This document shows, piece after piece, positions 46,010 to 54,922 of a stretch of 64,000 nucleotides of DNA. The notes below the pieces were generated by a model. It was not told the DNA's origin. It ran no database searches and saw only the letters and a program-made list of their open reading frames with translations. How positions within the stretch are numbered: the stretch's first letter is position 1; each line of letters begins with the position of its first letter. The translations under genes and the position numbers were made by a program. Source of the DNA: Halomonas sp. GT (GTDB lineage: Bacteria > Pseudomonadota > Gammaproteobacteria > Pseudomonadales > Halomonadaceae); contig NZ_CP020562.1 of assembly GCF_002082565.1 (NCBI RefSeq), positions 2,790,001 through 2,854,000 of the forward strand, read 5' to 3'.

Positions 46010-46150
46010 ACCGCCTCACGTACAGTCCTTTACACCCCTTAATCTGTCACCCTTTAGGCGCCTTGCGAAACCATCAACCTTTGTGGCAAAGCACTTGCTC
46101 CCCTTGCAAAAGCACGTCACATTACCAGGCTAACGATAAGGGAACGCGCT

Positions 46151-47068
46151 ATGCCATTGATTTACTTTTTACCTCCACTGGCCACTGTGTTGATTTGGTC
46201 AGGGAATATGACGATTAACCAACTGACAGTGGGTGCCATTGCGCCAAGCAGTATCGCTTTTCTACGCTGGCTGCTGGCACTGGCGGTAATGACACCGTTT
46301 GTGCTTCCTGCCGTGCTACGTCATCGCGATGAAATACGCCGTCACTGGCCGAAACTGGCGCTGCTAGGGTTGCTTGGCATGGGGCTGTGGCAAGGGTTAG
46401 CGTATATGGCCGCGGAAACAACGACTGCCACCAATATGGGTATTTTGGCTGCCATGGTGCCGCTTCTCACCGTACTGTTAAGTGCTCTAATTTTGCGCGA
46501 GCCGCCGACGCTTGGCGGTGTTTTCGGAGGTGTTTTGGCGTTTATTGGTGTAACGGTGTTACTTGGCAGAGGCAACCCTTTATCTCTGTTGCAACTGCAG
46601 GTAGCCACTGGCGACGCATTGATGGTGGTAGCCGCCACCTGCTACGCCCTATACGGTGTAATGCTGAAGCGCTGGGCGATGAACTTACCTCCTTGGGTAA
46701 TGCTCTATGCCCAGGTCTGCTTTGCGGTTTTATTCCTGCTGCCGCCCTATTTAATGGGCCCTATGACGCCAGTAGATAGCCACAATATATGGCTAATCCT
46801 TTATGCAGGCATTCCAGCCTCCATCATTACCACTTTTTTATGGATGCGCGCGGTACGTCAAATTGGCGCGAATCAATCAAGTATATTTATTAATTTGATG
46901 CCGCTATTTAGTGCTCTGATTGCCATGGCGTTTTTAGGGGAGCAGGTGGCAGGATTCCACTTTATGGGTGGGCTACTCATCCTGGCGGGTGTCATCATGG
47001 CGCAAACGTTGACACGCCCTCTGGTGCGCACTCCCGCGACGGATAAAACGAGCAGCGCTCAGCAATGA
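46151..47068 (+). CDS. EamA/DMT-family transporter
   Basis: 305-residue inner-membrane transporter with ten helices in two EamA halves; the start MPLIYFLPPLATVLIWSGNM carries the typical WSGN motif, and the second half ends LFSALIAMAFLGEQVAGFHFMGG, also typical. Substrate unknown. It is not closely similar to the DMT protein at 3504-4379. The next gene starts 42 bp later on the same strand, so they may share a transcript. Confidence 0.88.
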   Translation: MPLIYFLPPLATVLIWSGNMTINQLTVGAIAPSSIAFLRWLLALAVMTPFVLPAVLRHRDEIRRHWPKLALLGLLGMGLWQGLAYMAAETTTATNMGILAAMVPLLTVLLSALILREPPTLGGVFGGVLAFIGVTVLLGRGNPLSLLQLQVATGDALMVVAATCYALYGVMLKRWAMNLPPWVMLYAQVCFAVLFLLPPYLMGPMTPVDSHNIWLILYAGIPASIITTFLWMRAVRQIGANQSSIFINLMPLFSALIAMAFLGEQVAGFHFMGGLLILAGVIMAQTLTRPLVRTPATDKTSSAQQ

Positions 47069-47110
47069 TACAATAGGCTAACTTCATTCGACGGCCGGGA
47101 ACCCCTGAAT

Positions 47111-48679
47111 ATGTCCCTAGAAGAACTGCACCTTAATCTTCGCAACCTTACCAGCGATGACTACGAACAGCTCAAAACGCTGATGGACGCGGTGTACCAC
47201 GACATCGGCGGTTCATGGCCAAAACACACTATTGATAAGCTCATCCAGGAATTTCCCGATGGCCAAATTGCCATTGAAGACGATGGCATGCTGGTGGGCG
47301 TAGCGCTGACGGTTCAGGTGGATTACGACGAGTTTTCCAACCCGCATAAATATGATGACCTAATCGGTCATCGTGAAACCATCCTTAACGACCAAGATGG
47401 CGATGCCATGTACGGGCTGGATGTATTGATCCACCCCGACTACCGCGGCTATCGTTTGGGTCGGCGTTTATATGAAGCTCGCAAAGAGCTGTGCCGCTCG
47501 CATAACCTGCGTGCCATTCTGGCAGGTGGACGCATTCCCGAGTACCACCAGCACGCTCAAGAACTCACCCCAGCAGAGTACATCGAAAAAGTCTCTCGCA
47601 AAGAGATTTACGACCCGATTTTATCGTTCCAATTAGCTAACGATTTCCAAGTAAAACGCTTACTGCGTAAGTACCTACCAGAAGATGAGCAGTCTCGCGG
47701 TTATGCCACTCTCTTGGAGTGGAACAACATCCTATTCGAGCCTGCTGAGAGCGTGCTAGATACCCGCCCGACTCAGGTACGAGTGGGAGCAGTACAGTGG
47801 CAAATGCGTGAGTTCGCTTCAGTGGAGGCAGCCCTTCAACAAATTGAATACTTTGTTGACGCATTATCAGATTATCAAAGTGACTTTGCGGTATTTCCGG
47901 AATTGTTCAATGCGCCATTGATGGGCCTACAAGACCGCTCGGCCCAGCAGGATCAAATGGGCGCGATTCGTTTTTTGGCAGGCTTCACTGAGCGTTTTAA
48001 AACCGAGCTTTCGCGGATGGCGGTGTCGTATAACATCAACATCGTCGGTGGCTCCATGATTGAAGTCGGTGACGATGACCGACTATACAATATTGCCTAC
48101 TTGTTCCACCGGGACGGCGAAATCGAAAAGCAGTCGAAGCTGCATATCACCCCCCAAGAGCGCCGCGACTGGGTGATTGAAGGGGGTGATAATTTGCAGG
48201 TCTTCGACACCGACGCAGGCCGCGTGGGCATTTTGATTTGCTATGACGTTGAGTTCCCTGAACTTGGCCGTCTACTAGCCGATCAGGATATGGATATTCT
48301 ATTTGTACCCTTCTGGACAGATACCAAAAACGGCTATCTGCGGGTACGCCACTGTGCCCAAGCTCGAGCCATTGAAAACGAGTGCTACGTAGTACTGTGT
48401 GGCAGCGTCGGCAACTTACCTTCGATTGAGAACCTGGATATCCAGTATGCCCAATCAGCCGTGTTCTCTCCGTCTGACTTCGCTTTCCCCCACGATGCAG
48501 TGCTGGCGGAAACCACGCCTAACACTGAAATGATCTTCTTCTCAGACCTGGACCTGACTCGCCTTACTGTTGTACGTGCCGAGGGCTCAGTAACCAACCT
48601 GAAAGATCGCCGCAAAGATCTATTTGATCTACGCTGGCGCGACTGGTCCTGGAAGTCCGGGGCTAATCTGGAAGAGTAA
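47111..48679 (+). CDS. Fused GNAT acetyltransferase / nitrilase-family amidohydrolase
   Basis: 522-residue two-domain protein. Residues 5-200 form a GNAT fold (GLDVLIHPDYRGYRLGRRLYEARKEL is the acetyl-CoA loop region). Residues 223-515 form a carbon-nitrogen hydrolase with the full catalytic triad: Glu264 in FPELFNAP, Lys343 in SKLHITPQE, Cys377 in ILICYDVEFPE. The same fusion is widespread in proteobacteria, and its substrate is not established. The gene is 42 bp after the DMT transporter; a functional link with export is conceivable but unproven. Confidence 0.9.
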   Translation: MSLEELHLNLRNLTSDDYEQLKTLMDAVYHDIGGSWPKHTIDKLIQEFPDGQIAIEDDGMLVGVALTVQVDYDEFSNPHKYDDLIGHRETILNDQDGDAMYGLDVLIHPDYRGYRLGRRLYEARKELCRSHNLRAILAGGRIPEYHQHAQELTPAEYIEKVSRKEIYDPILSFQLANDFQVKRLLRKYLPEDEQSRGYATLLEWNNILFEPAESVLDTRPTQVRVGAVQWQMREFASVEAALQQIEYFVDALSDYQSDFAVFPELFNAPLMGLQDRSAQQDQMGAIRFLAGFTERFKTELSRMAVSYNINIVGGSMIEVGDDDRLYNIAYLFHRDGEIEKQSKLHITPQERRDWVIEGGDNLQVFDTDAGRVGILICYDVEFPELGRLLADQDMDILFVPFWTDTKNGYLRVRHCAQARAIENECYVVLCGSVGNLPSIENLDIQYAQSAVFSPSDFAFPHDAVLAETTPNTEMIFFSDLDLTRLTVVRAEGSVTNLKDRRKDLFDLRWRDWSWKSGANLEE

Positions 48680-48747
48680 ACCAACAACGCCGTCGAATGA
48701 ACTGACTCTCAATAGTTGGGCGGCGTTATATTTAAAGCGCTTCAGGC

Positions 48748-49047
48748 TCAATCCGGCCAGACAAGGTGAGCAGGCACACGCCCTTTGCTATCAAACATAA
48801 CGCCTTCATCACGCAATTTCTGATGTTGACGGTCAGCACCGCCGTGGTCGGCAAGCTTTAACGACGCGGCAATGACGCGATGCCAGGGAAGCTGATGCCC
48901 TTCTGGTAAGTGGCGCATCGCCGAGCCAACCATGCGCGGCGTGGCGCCCTCGGTCATCGCCGCGATACGCCCATAAGTCGTTACCCGCCCAGCAGGAATC
49001 TGATCAACAATGGTATAAATCTGTTCGAGCAGTTCTGGGCGTGGCAT
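48748..49047 (-). CDS. Alkyltransferase-like (ATL) DNA-damage protein
   Basis: 99 residues of the MGMT fold (GRVTTYGRIAAMTEG, MVGSAMRHLPEG), but the alkyl-acceptor Cys of PCHRV is Trp: PWHRVI. This is the hallmark of alkyltransferase-like proteins, which bind O6-alkylguanine without repairing it and hand the lesion to nucleotide excision repair. Length agrees with bacterial ATLs. It lies 27 bp after azoR on the same strand. Confidence 0.92.
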   Translation of the reverse strand: MPRPELLEQIYTIVDQIPAGRVTTYGRIAAMTEGATPRMVGSAMRHLPEGHQLPWHRVIAASLKLADHGGADRQHQKLRDEGVMFDSKGRVPAHLVWPD

Positions 49048-49074
49048 TGTTATCTCGCGTAAACCAACGTGTTA

Positions 49075-49680
49075 CTAGAGTCTTTCAACTAATTGATCGA
49101 TTGCTTGGAACGCTTCTTTCAGCGCAGCATCACGCTGAGCGTCACCCGTATTCAACCCTTCCGCAAAGACCACATCCACATCGCTAATGCCCATTAAACC
49201 GAGCATGGCTTTTAGGTGTGGCGTCTGGCTGTCTAATTCAGTCCCCGCGTACTGCCCACCACGAGCAGCTAAAATAATCGCACGCTTGCCTTCAATCAAA
49301 CCCTGAGGACCGTTTTCAGTGTAGCGGAAGGTTTCACCAGCGCGCAGCACGCGGTCAAACCAAGCTTTCAACTGGGACGGAATGCCTAAATTATACAGCG
49401 GAACCGCCAGTACCAGGACATCACTCGCCCGCAGCTCTGCCAACAATTCGTCAGAGTGAGCTGCTAATGCCTGCTGATCGGCGTTGCGCTCGTTTGCTGG
49501 CGTCTGCCATGCACCGAGCTCTTCGATCGCAAGGTGCGGTAACGCATTAGCCACTACATCACGATGAGTAACCACTACATCGTGGGCTTCCGTTTTAGCT
49601 TTAAAATGGTTGGCTAACGCATTGGACTGGCCGTTTTCGCCTAGAATAGAAGAAGTTACAAGCAGTGCACGAATGGTCAT
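49075..49680 (-). CDS. azoR: FMN-dependent NADH-azoreductase
   Basis: 201-residue flavodoxin-like quinone/azo reductase. Seen: LLVTSSILGENGQSNALANHF (FMN phosphate loop), VPLYNLGIPSQLKAWFDRVLRAGETF and LAARGGQYAGTELD, all AzoR-typical. It reduces quinones by two electrons and protects against thiol-reactive stress. Upstream of the ATL gene; an inverted repeat CGCTTTT/AAAAGCG lies at 49729-49750, about 50 bp before the start. Confidence 0.92.
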   Translation of the reverse strand: MTIRALLVTSSILGENGQSNALANHFKAKTEAHDVVVTHRDVVANALPHLAIEELGAWQTPANERNADQQALAAHSDELLAELRASDVLVLAVPLYNLGIPSQLKAWFDRVLRAGETFRYTENGPQGLIEGKRAIILAARGGQYAGTELDSQTPHLKAMLGLMGISDVDVVFAEGLNTGDAQRDAALKEAFQAIDQLVERL

Positions 49681-49792
49681 TGAGAATTTCCTAACGTATT
49701 AGTGGGAACAATGAAAGCTATTTTACGGCGCTTTTCAATTAACAAAAGCGAAACGTTTCTCCTATCTCATTCTAAAAAATCGAATTAAAAAA

Positions 49793-49836
49793 CAACAAAA
49801 AGCCCCGTCCTGCTGTGCTCGCAGTAACGGGGCTTT
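49793..49836 (-). terminator. Rho-independent terminator of the alanine/glycine symporter gene
   Basis: AAAAGCCCCGT pairs with ACGGGGCTTT (ending 49836), with inner CTGC/GCAG pairing; A-rich 49793-49800 gives the minus-strand U-tract. Confidence 0.85.
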
Positions 49837-49861
49837 CGTCTATCACGTCAAAAAATAGCGG

Positions 49862-51313
49862 TTATTTCCGCTTTGGCCACGCGTTAGGGTCTACCTTGTT
49901 TGCCAATTTAGGGAATTTACTTGGATCAAATACAGGCTCTTGACCCGCTTTCAATTGAGCGTCGTAATCACGGAACAGTGCGAAGGCAATCGGCGACAGC
50001 AGCAAAATAGCCACTAAGTTAATCACTGCCATCATACCCATGGAAAGATCGGCAAAATTCCAGATAGCACCCAAGCTGGCAACCGAACCTACCATCACCA
50101 TGCCCAGAACTGCCAAACGATAAATTAGTACGGCAACAGGCGCACGACGCCCTGCCAAGTACTCAATATTAGATTCACCATAAGAGTAGTTAGCGATCAC
50201 CGAGGTAAACGCAAACAACAAGATCGCGACGGCAATAAACATACCGCCCCACTCACCCACATGGCTAGAGAGCGCCATTTGGGTAAGTTGAATACCGTTG
50301 TTTTCCTCGCCAGCCAGCAGCTCAGGCCCTGCCATAATGATGATAGCTGCCGTAGCAGTACAAATAACCAAGGTATCTAAGAACACGCCCAGCATTTGAA
50401 TAAAGCCCTGGGCAGCGGGATGATCTGGCCGAGTGCTAGCGGTCGCGGCAGCATTCGGGGCCGACCCCATGCCTGCTTCGTTAGAAAACAGGCCTCGCTG
50501 AATACCGTTCATAATGGCTTGAGAAATGGCATAACCCATTGCACCGCCAGCCGCCTGCTCTAAGCCAAACGCACTTTTAATAATGGTCATAAAGGCAGCG
50601 GGCAAGTCGCTAATATTGAGCGCCACCACCGTTAGTGCCAACACTAAGTACAAGAGAGCCATCAGAGGCACCACTAACTCAGCTACTTTAGCAATCGACT
50701 TTAGGCCGCCAAATATAATGGGGGCAACCACTGCCATCAGGACTAACCCCATGGCCCAGGTGGGAATGGCAAATGCCTGTTCCATGGCCTGGGCGATGGA
50801 GTTGGCCTGTACGCTGTTAAACGCCAATCCAAACGCGATGATCAAGCAGATTGAAAAAAGAACCGCTAGCCAACGCAGCCCCAGTCCACGTTCAATATAG
50901 CGGGCCGGCCCACCACGGAACGTGTTATCACCGTGATCAACTTTATAAGCCTGTGCCAGAGTGGACTCCACAAAACTGGTCGCCATACCCACCATGGCGG
51001 TCATCCACATCCAGAAAATCGCGCCGGGACCACCAAAATAAATCGCTACCGCCACACCAGCTAAGTTACCAGTACCTACCCGTGCCGCCAGACTGGTAGA
51101 AAGTGCCTGAAAGGAAGAGATACCGCCGTTAGATTGACGCGAACTGCGCAGCAGTTTGAACATGTGCCCGAAATAACGTACTTGGATACCACGGGTCATG
51201 ATGGTGAAGTAGAGGCCAGCACCGATCAGCAGGTAGATCAGCACACTGCCCCATAGCAACCCGTTGCCGCGATCAACCATCGCCGTCAACAAGGGAGGGA
51301 GAGTAAAATCCAT
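49862..51313 (-). CDS. Alanine/glycine:cation symporter (AGCS family)
   Basis: 483-residue inner-membrane symporter using Na+ (or H+) to import alanine or glycine. The family signature GTGNLAGVAVAIYFGGPGAIFWMW is evident (read in two parts), plus GLFSNEAGMGSAPNAAATA and about eleven helices. I chose ATG at 51313 (MDFTLPP) by family start, though the ribosome site is weak (AAGG ten bases away); an ATG at 51361 in frame is possible. Na+ coupling fits the Mrp antiporter elsewhere in the window. No glycine riboswitch is seen upstream. Confidence 0.92.
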   Translation of the reverse strand: MDFTLPPLLTAMVDRGNGLLWGSVLIYLLIGAGLYFTIMTRGIQVRYFGHMFKLLRSSRQSNGGISSFQALSTSLAARVGTGNLAGVAVAIYFGGPGAIFWMWMTAMVGMATSFVESTLAQAYKVDHGDNTFRGGPARYIERGLGLRWLAVLFSICLIIAFGLAFNSVQANSIAQAMEQAFAIPTWAMGLVLMAVVAPIIFGGLKSIAKVAELVVPLMALLYLVLALTVVALNISDLPAAFMTIIKSAFGLEQAAGGAMGYAISQAIMNGIQRGLFSNEAGMGSAPNAAATASTRPDHPAAQGFIQMLGVFLDTLVICTATAAIIIMAGPELLAGEENNGIQLTQMALSSHVGEWGGMFIAVAILLFAFTSVIANYSYGESNIEYLAGRRAPVAVLIYRLAVLGMVMVGSVASLGAIWNFADLSMGMMAVINLVAILLLSPIAFALFRDYDAQLKAGQEPVFDPSKFPKLANKVDPNAWPKRK

Positions 51314-51530
51314 AGGTAACACGCCTTTTTTACAGTTATTAAAACAGTGGAGGCGCCTCATTCTTCACGGCTGCACCAAAATGGCAAGAAAAATGGAAAA
51401 ATTCCTATCAGACAGCCATTACTACTAACTAAACTGGTCTCATTAGCCGCGCTTAAACGCCGAACATAATTTCATCCTGTTACACCTCTAACGTATGCTC
51501 TCGCTTTTTTAGTACAAGCGGCGGGGAAAT

Positions 51531-51700
51531 ATGTAACGCACGTTACTAAAGGGTATTGGGTTAGTCATTGTAGTGGTAACGCTGGGTATCATGTGGCGCT
51601 AGCTTCAGCAGCAAGGCTTACTCACCGAAACCCACCTTACCGAGCTGGCGCCCACCCTCAGTCAAGGGAAGCAAGCACCCTGGATGAAGGAATCAAATTA
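51531..51700 (+). pseudogene. Decayed N-terminal remnant, possibly TVP38/TMEM64 family
   Basis: After a plausible ribosome site (GCGGGGAAAT), ATG at 51531 is followed at once by TAA, then an open frame RTLLKGIGLVIVVVTLGIMWR, a TAG, and LQQQGLLTETHLTELAPTLSQG..APWM. A hydrophobic N-terminal helix plus the LL..E.LTEL..SL....PW pattern resembles the start of TVP38/TMEM64 (DedA-like) membrane proteins. Both stops can arise by single C-to-T changes from CAA and CAG. The rest of the gene is gone: the frame runs into the 3' end of yjbQ. No other gene is seen in 51314-51700; the identity is tentative. Confidence 0.4.
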
Positions 51701-52129
51701 TCAATTCGCTTCACAGCCATTTATGGTTGCCAACAGGCGACGCGAACCTCCTTGCTCTCGATGCTCACCTAACCACAACCCCTGCCAGGTGCCCAGCGCC
51801 AAACGACCGTCACGTACGGCTAGCGTAAGCTGAGTGCCCAGCAAGCTTGATGCAACATGGGCAGGCATATCATCAGGGCCTTCAAGGGTGTGGCGAAAAT
51901 AGCTCAGCTCTTCAGGCACTAATCGGCGAATAAAGGCATCCAGGTCGTGACGGACATCAGGATCGGAGTTTTCATTTAGCGTAAGTGAGGCAGAGGTATG
52001 CATTAACTGTAGGTGCAGTAGCCCTTGACTGCATTCGGCCAAGCATGGCAGCGCCCTGGCTACCTCATCCGTGATTAGATGAAAGCCCCTAGACATTTCG
52101 GGTAAGTGAATCTCTTGTTGATGCCACAT
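51701..52129 (-). CDS. yjbQ: YjbQ family protein (UPF0047, thiamine-phosphate synthase-like)
   Basis: 142-residue protein of the YjbQ family; annotated as secondary thiamine-phosphate synthase from a complementation result in E. coli, with true function uncertain. Seen: HLQLMHTSASLTLNENSDPDVRHDL with the conserved His and Asn/Asp, and LGTWQGLWLGEHREQGG near the end. Start set at 52129 by AAAGGAG seven bases upstream. Stands alone. Confidence 0.9.
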   Translation of the reverse strand: MWHQQEIHLPEMSRGFHLITDEVARALPCLAECSQGLLHLQLMHTSASLTLNENSDPDVRHDLDAFIRRLVPEELSYFRHTLEGPDDMPAHVASSLLGTQLTLAVRDGRLALGTWQGLWLGEHREQGGSRRLLATINGCEAN

Positions 52130-52300
52130 AAACACTCCTTTGTTGTAGCTATTGTAAGGGCTTATTCGGTACAGAAATACCATAGCCTATTTTCACTTCC
52201 TTCCGGCAATAGCACCTTCAAAAGAAACCGTTAATAGCGCTTATTTCGCCATACTGATAGATTTAACACTTATATATCATGCAGTCATTAGGAGCCTGTA

Positions 52301-52870
52301 ATGCTCACTTCCGCCCAAACACCAAAGAAGAAAGTGGGGAAAATCGTTGGGCTAATAGCCTTCAGCAGCCTTGTATTAACTGGCTGCACCGGCATTCCTG
52401 ACGGCACCGAGCCTGTCACAGGTTTTGAACTTAACCGCTATCTGGGTCAGTGGTATGAAATCGCCCGCCTGGATCACTCCTTTGAACGAGACTTAGACTG
52501 CGTAACGGCTAGCTACAGCCTACGTGACGATGGCGGTGTACGCGTTATCAACCGGGGCTACAACGTCACAGAGCAAGAGTGGAATGAAGCTGAAGGCCGC
52601 GCCTACTTTATTGACGAAGAAAACATCGGGCGGTTAAAAGTCAGCTTCTTTGGCCCTTTTTATGGCGGCTATAACGTTTTAGAACTGGATGAAGATTATC
52701 AGTGGGCGCTGGTATCAGGCCCCAACCGCGATTACCTATGGATTCTCTCGCGTACACCAGTCATGGAAAGCGCGGTGGAAGAGCGACTACGCCAGCGCGC
52801 AGCCGAGCTTAATTTCCCCACTAATGAATTGATTGACGTCGTACAAGATCAAACCTGCCCCGAACGCTAA
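52301..52870 (+). CDS. blc: Bacterial lipocalin (Blc-like outer-membrane lipoprotein)
   Basis: 189 residues with a lipoprotein signal ending in the lipobox LTGC (Cys29), then the lipocalin barrel: GFELNRYLGQWYEIARLDHSFER with the invariant GxW, and YRDYLWILSRTPV-like final strand (NRDYLWILSRTP). Blc proteins bind lysophospholipids in the outer membrane. Residue +2 after the Cys is Thr, not Asp, consistent with outer-membrane sorting. Followed after 17 bp by dmlA on the same strand. Confidence 0.93.
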   Translation: MLTSAQTPKKKVGKIVGLIAFSSLVLTGCTGIPDGTEPVTGFELNRYLGQWYEIARLDHSFERDLDCVTASYSLRDDGGVRVINRGYNVTEQEWNEAEGRAYFIDEENIGRLKVSFFGPFYGGYNVLELDEDYQWALVSGPNRDYLWILSRTPVMESAVEERLRQRAAELNFPTNELIDVVQDQTCPER

Positions 52871-52887
52871 TCACAGAAGGAGCCACT

Positions 52888-53961
52888 ATGGCCCACCGCA
52901 TTGCAGTCATCGCTGGCGACGGTATTGGCACCGAAGTCATGCCCGAAGGCATTCGCGCCCTGGAAGCTGCCGCAAAGCGTTTCAACATTGACCTAGCATT
53001 CACAACGTTTGAATTTGGCAGCTGTGACTACTATCAAGCGCACGGCAAAATGCTGCCCGACGACTGGTTCGAGCAGCTCAAGGATTTTGATGCGCTGTTT
53101 TACGGTGCCGTCGGCTGGCCCGACAAAGTGCCCGACCATATTTCACTGTGGGGCTCGTTGCTACAGTTTCGCCGCCAATTTGATCAGTACATCAACCTGC
53201 GTCCCTGCAAACTCATGCCCGGCATCAAAAGTCCATTAGCGGGCCGCGAGCCAGGCGATATCGACTTTTACGTAGTCCGCGAAAACACCGAAGGCGAGTA
53301 TTCAAGTGTCGGCGGCAAAATGTTTGAAGGCACCGAGCGTGAAATTGTTCTTCAAGAGACGGTGATGAGCCGAGTCGGCGTCGACCGAGTTCTGAAGTAT
53401 GCGTTTGACCTTGCCCAAACCCGCCCGCGTAAAAAGCTCACCTCGGCCACCAAATCCAACGGCATTTCAATCACTATGCCCTACTGGGATGAGCGTGTTG
53501 CTGAAATGGCCAAGCAGTATCCCCACATTGCAGTGGATAAGTTTCACATTGATATCCTAACCGCTAACTTTGTGCTGCATCCAGATTGGTTTGATGTGGT
53601 GGTTGGCAGTAACCTGTTTGGCGATATTCTTTCAGACCTTGGCCCCGCCTGCACGGGCACTATTGGCATAGCTCCCTCTGCTAATATCAACCCTGAAGGC
53701 ACATTCCCCAGCTTGTTTGAGCCGGTTCACGGCAGCGCACCAGACATCGCAGGCAAAGGAATTGCTAACCCCATTGGCCAAATCTGGTCCGGTGCCATGA
53801 TGCTGGAGCACCTGGGTCATCACGCAGCGGCTGATGCGATGGTAAACGCTATTGAAGACGTGTTGAGCGAAGGCAATAGCCAAGTGCTCACACGAGATAT
53901 TGGCGGGCTGGGCAATACACTAAGCCTAGGCCAAGCGATTGCTGAACGTATTAGCGGCTAA
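52888..53961 (+). CDS. dmlA: Tartrate dehydrogenase / D-malate dehydrogenase (decarboxylating)
   Basis: NAD+- and Mn2+-dependent beta-decarboxylating dehydrogenase of 357 residues. Seen: IAVIAGDGIGTEVMPEG, LWGSLLQFRRQFDQYINLRPCKLMPG (substrate loop of the tartrate/D-malate group, read in parts), FYVVRENTEGEYSSVGG, and DILSDLGPACTGTIGIAPSANINP. The LQFRRQFDQYINLRP variant separates it from LeuB and Icd. Whether tartrate or D-malate is preferred cannot be read. It has a GGAG ribosome site. Confidence 0.9.
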   Translation: MAHRIAVIAGDGIGTEVMPEGIRALEAAAKRFNIDLAFTTFEFGSCDYYQAHGKMLPDDWFEQLKDFDALFYGAVGWPDKVPDHISLWGSLLQFRRQFDQYINLRPCKLMPGIKSPLAGREPGDIDFYVVRENTEGEYSSVGGKMFEGTEREIVLQETVMSRVGVDRVLKYAFDLAQTRPRKKLTSATKSNGISITMPYWDERVAEMAKQYPHIAVDKFHIDILTANFVLHPDWFDVVVGSNLFGDILSDLGPACTGTIGIAPSANINPEGTFPSLFEPVHGSAPDIAGKGIANPIGQIWSGAMMLEHLGHHAAADAMVNAIEDVLSEGNSQVLTRDIGGLGNTLSLGQAIAERISG

Positions 53962-53966
53962 CCAAA

Positions 53967-53996
53967 AATGCCTCACTGTAAAAACAGTGAGGCATT
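53967..53996. terminator. Bidirectional terminator between dmlA and wrbA
   Basis: AATGCCTCACTGT (53967-53979), loop AAAA, ACAGTGAGGCATT (53984-53996): a perfect 13-pair stem in the convergent gap, starting five bases after the dmlA stop. U-tract is short. Confidence 0.8.
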
Positions 53997-54024
53997 GCGT
54001 TTCAAGCGTGTTGGCAGCCGGGCG

Positions 54025-54624
54025 TTAGCTCGCCAGCTTCGCAGCAATTTCTGCGACATGCTTACCTTGGAAACGGGCAATTTTCAGTTCACGATCATCT
54101 GGCTGCCGCGAGCCGTCGCCACCGGCAAGCGTGGCCGCGCCATAAGGTGTTCCACCGCTCACTTTGGAAATATCAAACTGCTCTTCAATACCATAACCAA
54201 TCGGCACAATCACCATGCCGTGATGGGCTAACGTTGTCCAAGTGGAAGTAATGGTCATTTCATCACCGCCGCCGGTCCCGGTAGAGGTAAACACACTAGC
54301 CACCTTACCGCGCAGCGCGCCCTTGGCCCACAACCCGCCGGTTTGATCTAAGAAGGTACGCATCTGACCCGCCATATTGCCGAACCGCGTTGGCGTACCA
54401 AAAATGATTGCGTCGTAGTCAGCAAGCTCCTGTGGCGTCGCTTCTGGCGTGGTGAAGTCCTGCTTACCGCCAGCATTCTTGAAGGCTTCGTCTGGCATAG
54501 TCTCAGGAACACGTTTAACAGTAACGTCAACACCATCAATACTTTTAGCACCCTCAGCCACCGCAGCAGCGAGCGTATCTATATGTCCGTACATGGAATA
54601 ATAAAGAACTAATACCTTTGCCAT
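54025..54624 (-). CDS. wrbA: NAD(P)H:quinone oxidoreductase WrbA
   Basis: Flavodoxin-like tetrameric quinone reductase, 199 residues. Seen: [22 protein letters not shown] (FMN phosphate loop), [30 protein letters not shown] and [14 protein letters not shown], all WrbA-typical. It keeps quinones in the two-electron reduced state. AAGGAG ribosome site. The region directly upstream holds four 13-bp tandem repeats. Confidence 0.96.
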   Translation of the reverse strand: MAKVLVLYYSMYGHIDTLAAAVAEGAKSIDGVDVTVKRVPETMPDEAFKNAGGKQDFTTPEATPQELADYDAIIFGTPTRFGNMAGQMRTFLDQTGGLWAKGALRGKVASVFTSTGTGGGDEMTITSTWTTLAHHGMVIVPIGYGIEEQFDISKVSGGTPYGAATLAGGDGSRQPDDRELKIARFQGKHVAEIAAKLAS

Positions 54625-54652
54625 TACTTACTCCTTGTGGTGTTTGCTAACT

Positions 54653-54704
54653 CTAATAGACAGTACTAATAGATAGTCCTGATAGACAGCTCTAATAAAC
54701 AGCA
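54653..54704 (-). repeat. Four 13-bp tandem direct repeats upstream of wrbA
   Basis: CTAATAGACAGTA, CTAATAGATAGTC, CTGATAGACAGCT and CTAATAAACAGCA follow each other without gaps (plus-strand reading). On the coding strand of wrbA the shared core is CTGTCTATTAG. The array begins 29 bp upstream of the wrbA ATG, so it overlaps its leader or promoter. The core (consensus CT.ATAGACAG) varies at only one or two positions per copy. Confidence 0.75.
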
Positions 54705-54922
54705 TTGAGCCTTATTTTTTCAAGCTTGTGAAAATCTATTAACAAAATAGCTCAGCTTAGCGTAGAAAAAAGCGAATGTTTTCGACGCCTTCCTTCGATT
54801 TTGTCGATGACTCCCCGTCCTCACCTTGCGCTTTCAGTGCTTGAGCACTAGCTTTTCAACATCCACACCACTTGCATTCATTTTTTAACATTACTGCTAG
54901 AAAAATAGCCACGGAGAGAGGC
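54705..54922. other. Intergenic region between wrbA and the hemerythrin gene
   Basis: AT-rich divergent promoter region without a gene. I see no confident promoter elements; the reading frame of the next gene extends upstream of its ATG at 54923 but without a ribosome site. Confidence 0.5.

Noticed and set aside
51314..51530. Possible glycine riboswitch upstream of the alanine/glycine symporter
   Set aside because: The conserved aptamer core and GGAG-type elements are not present on the minus strand in this interval.
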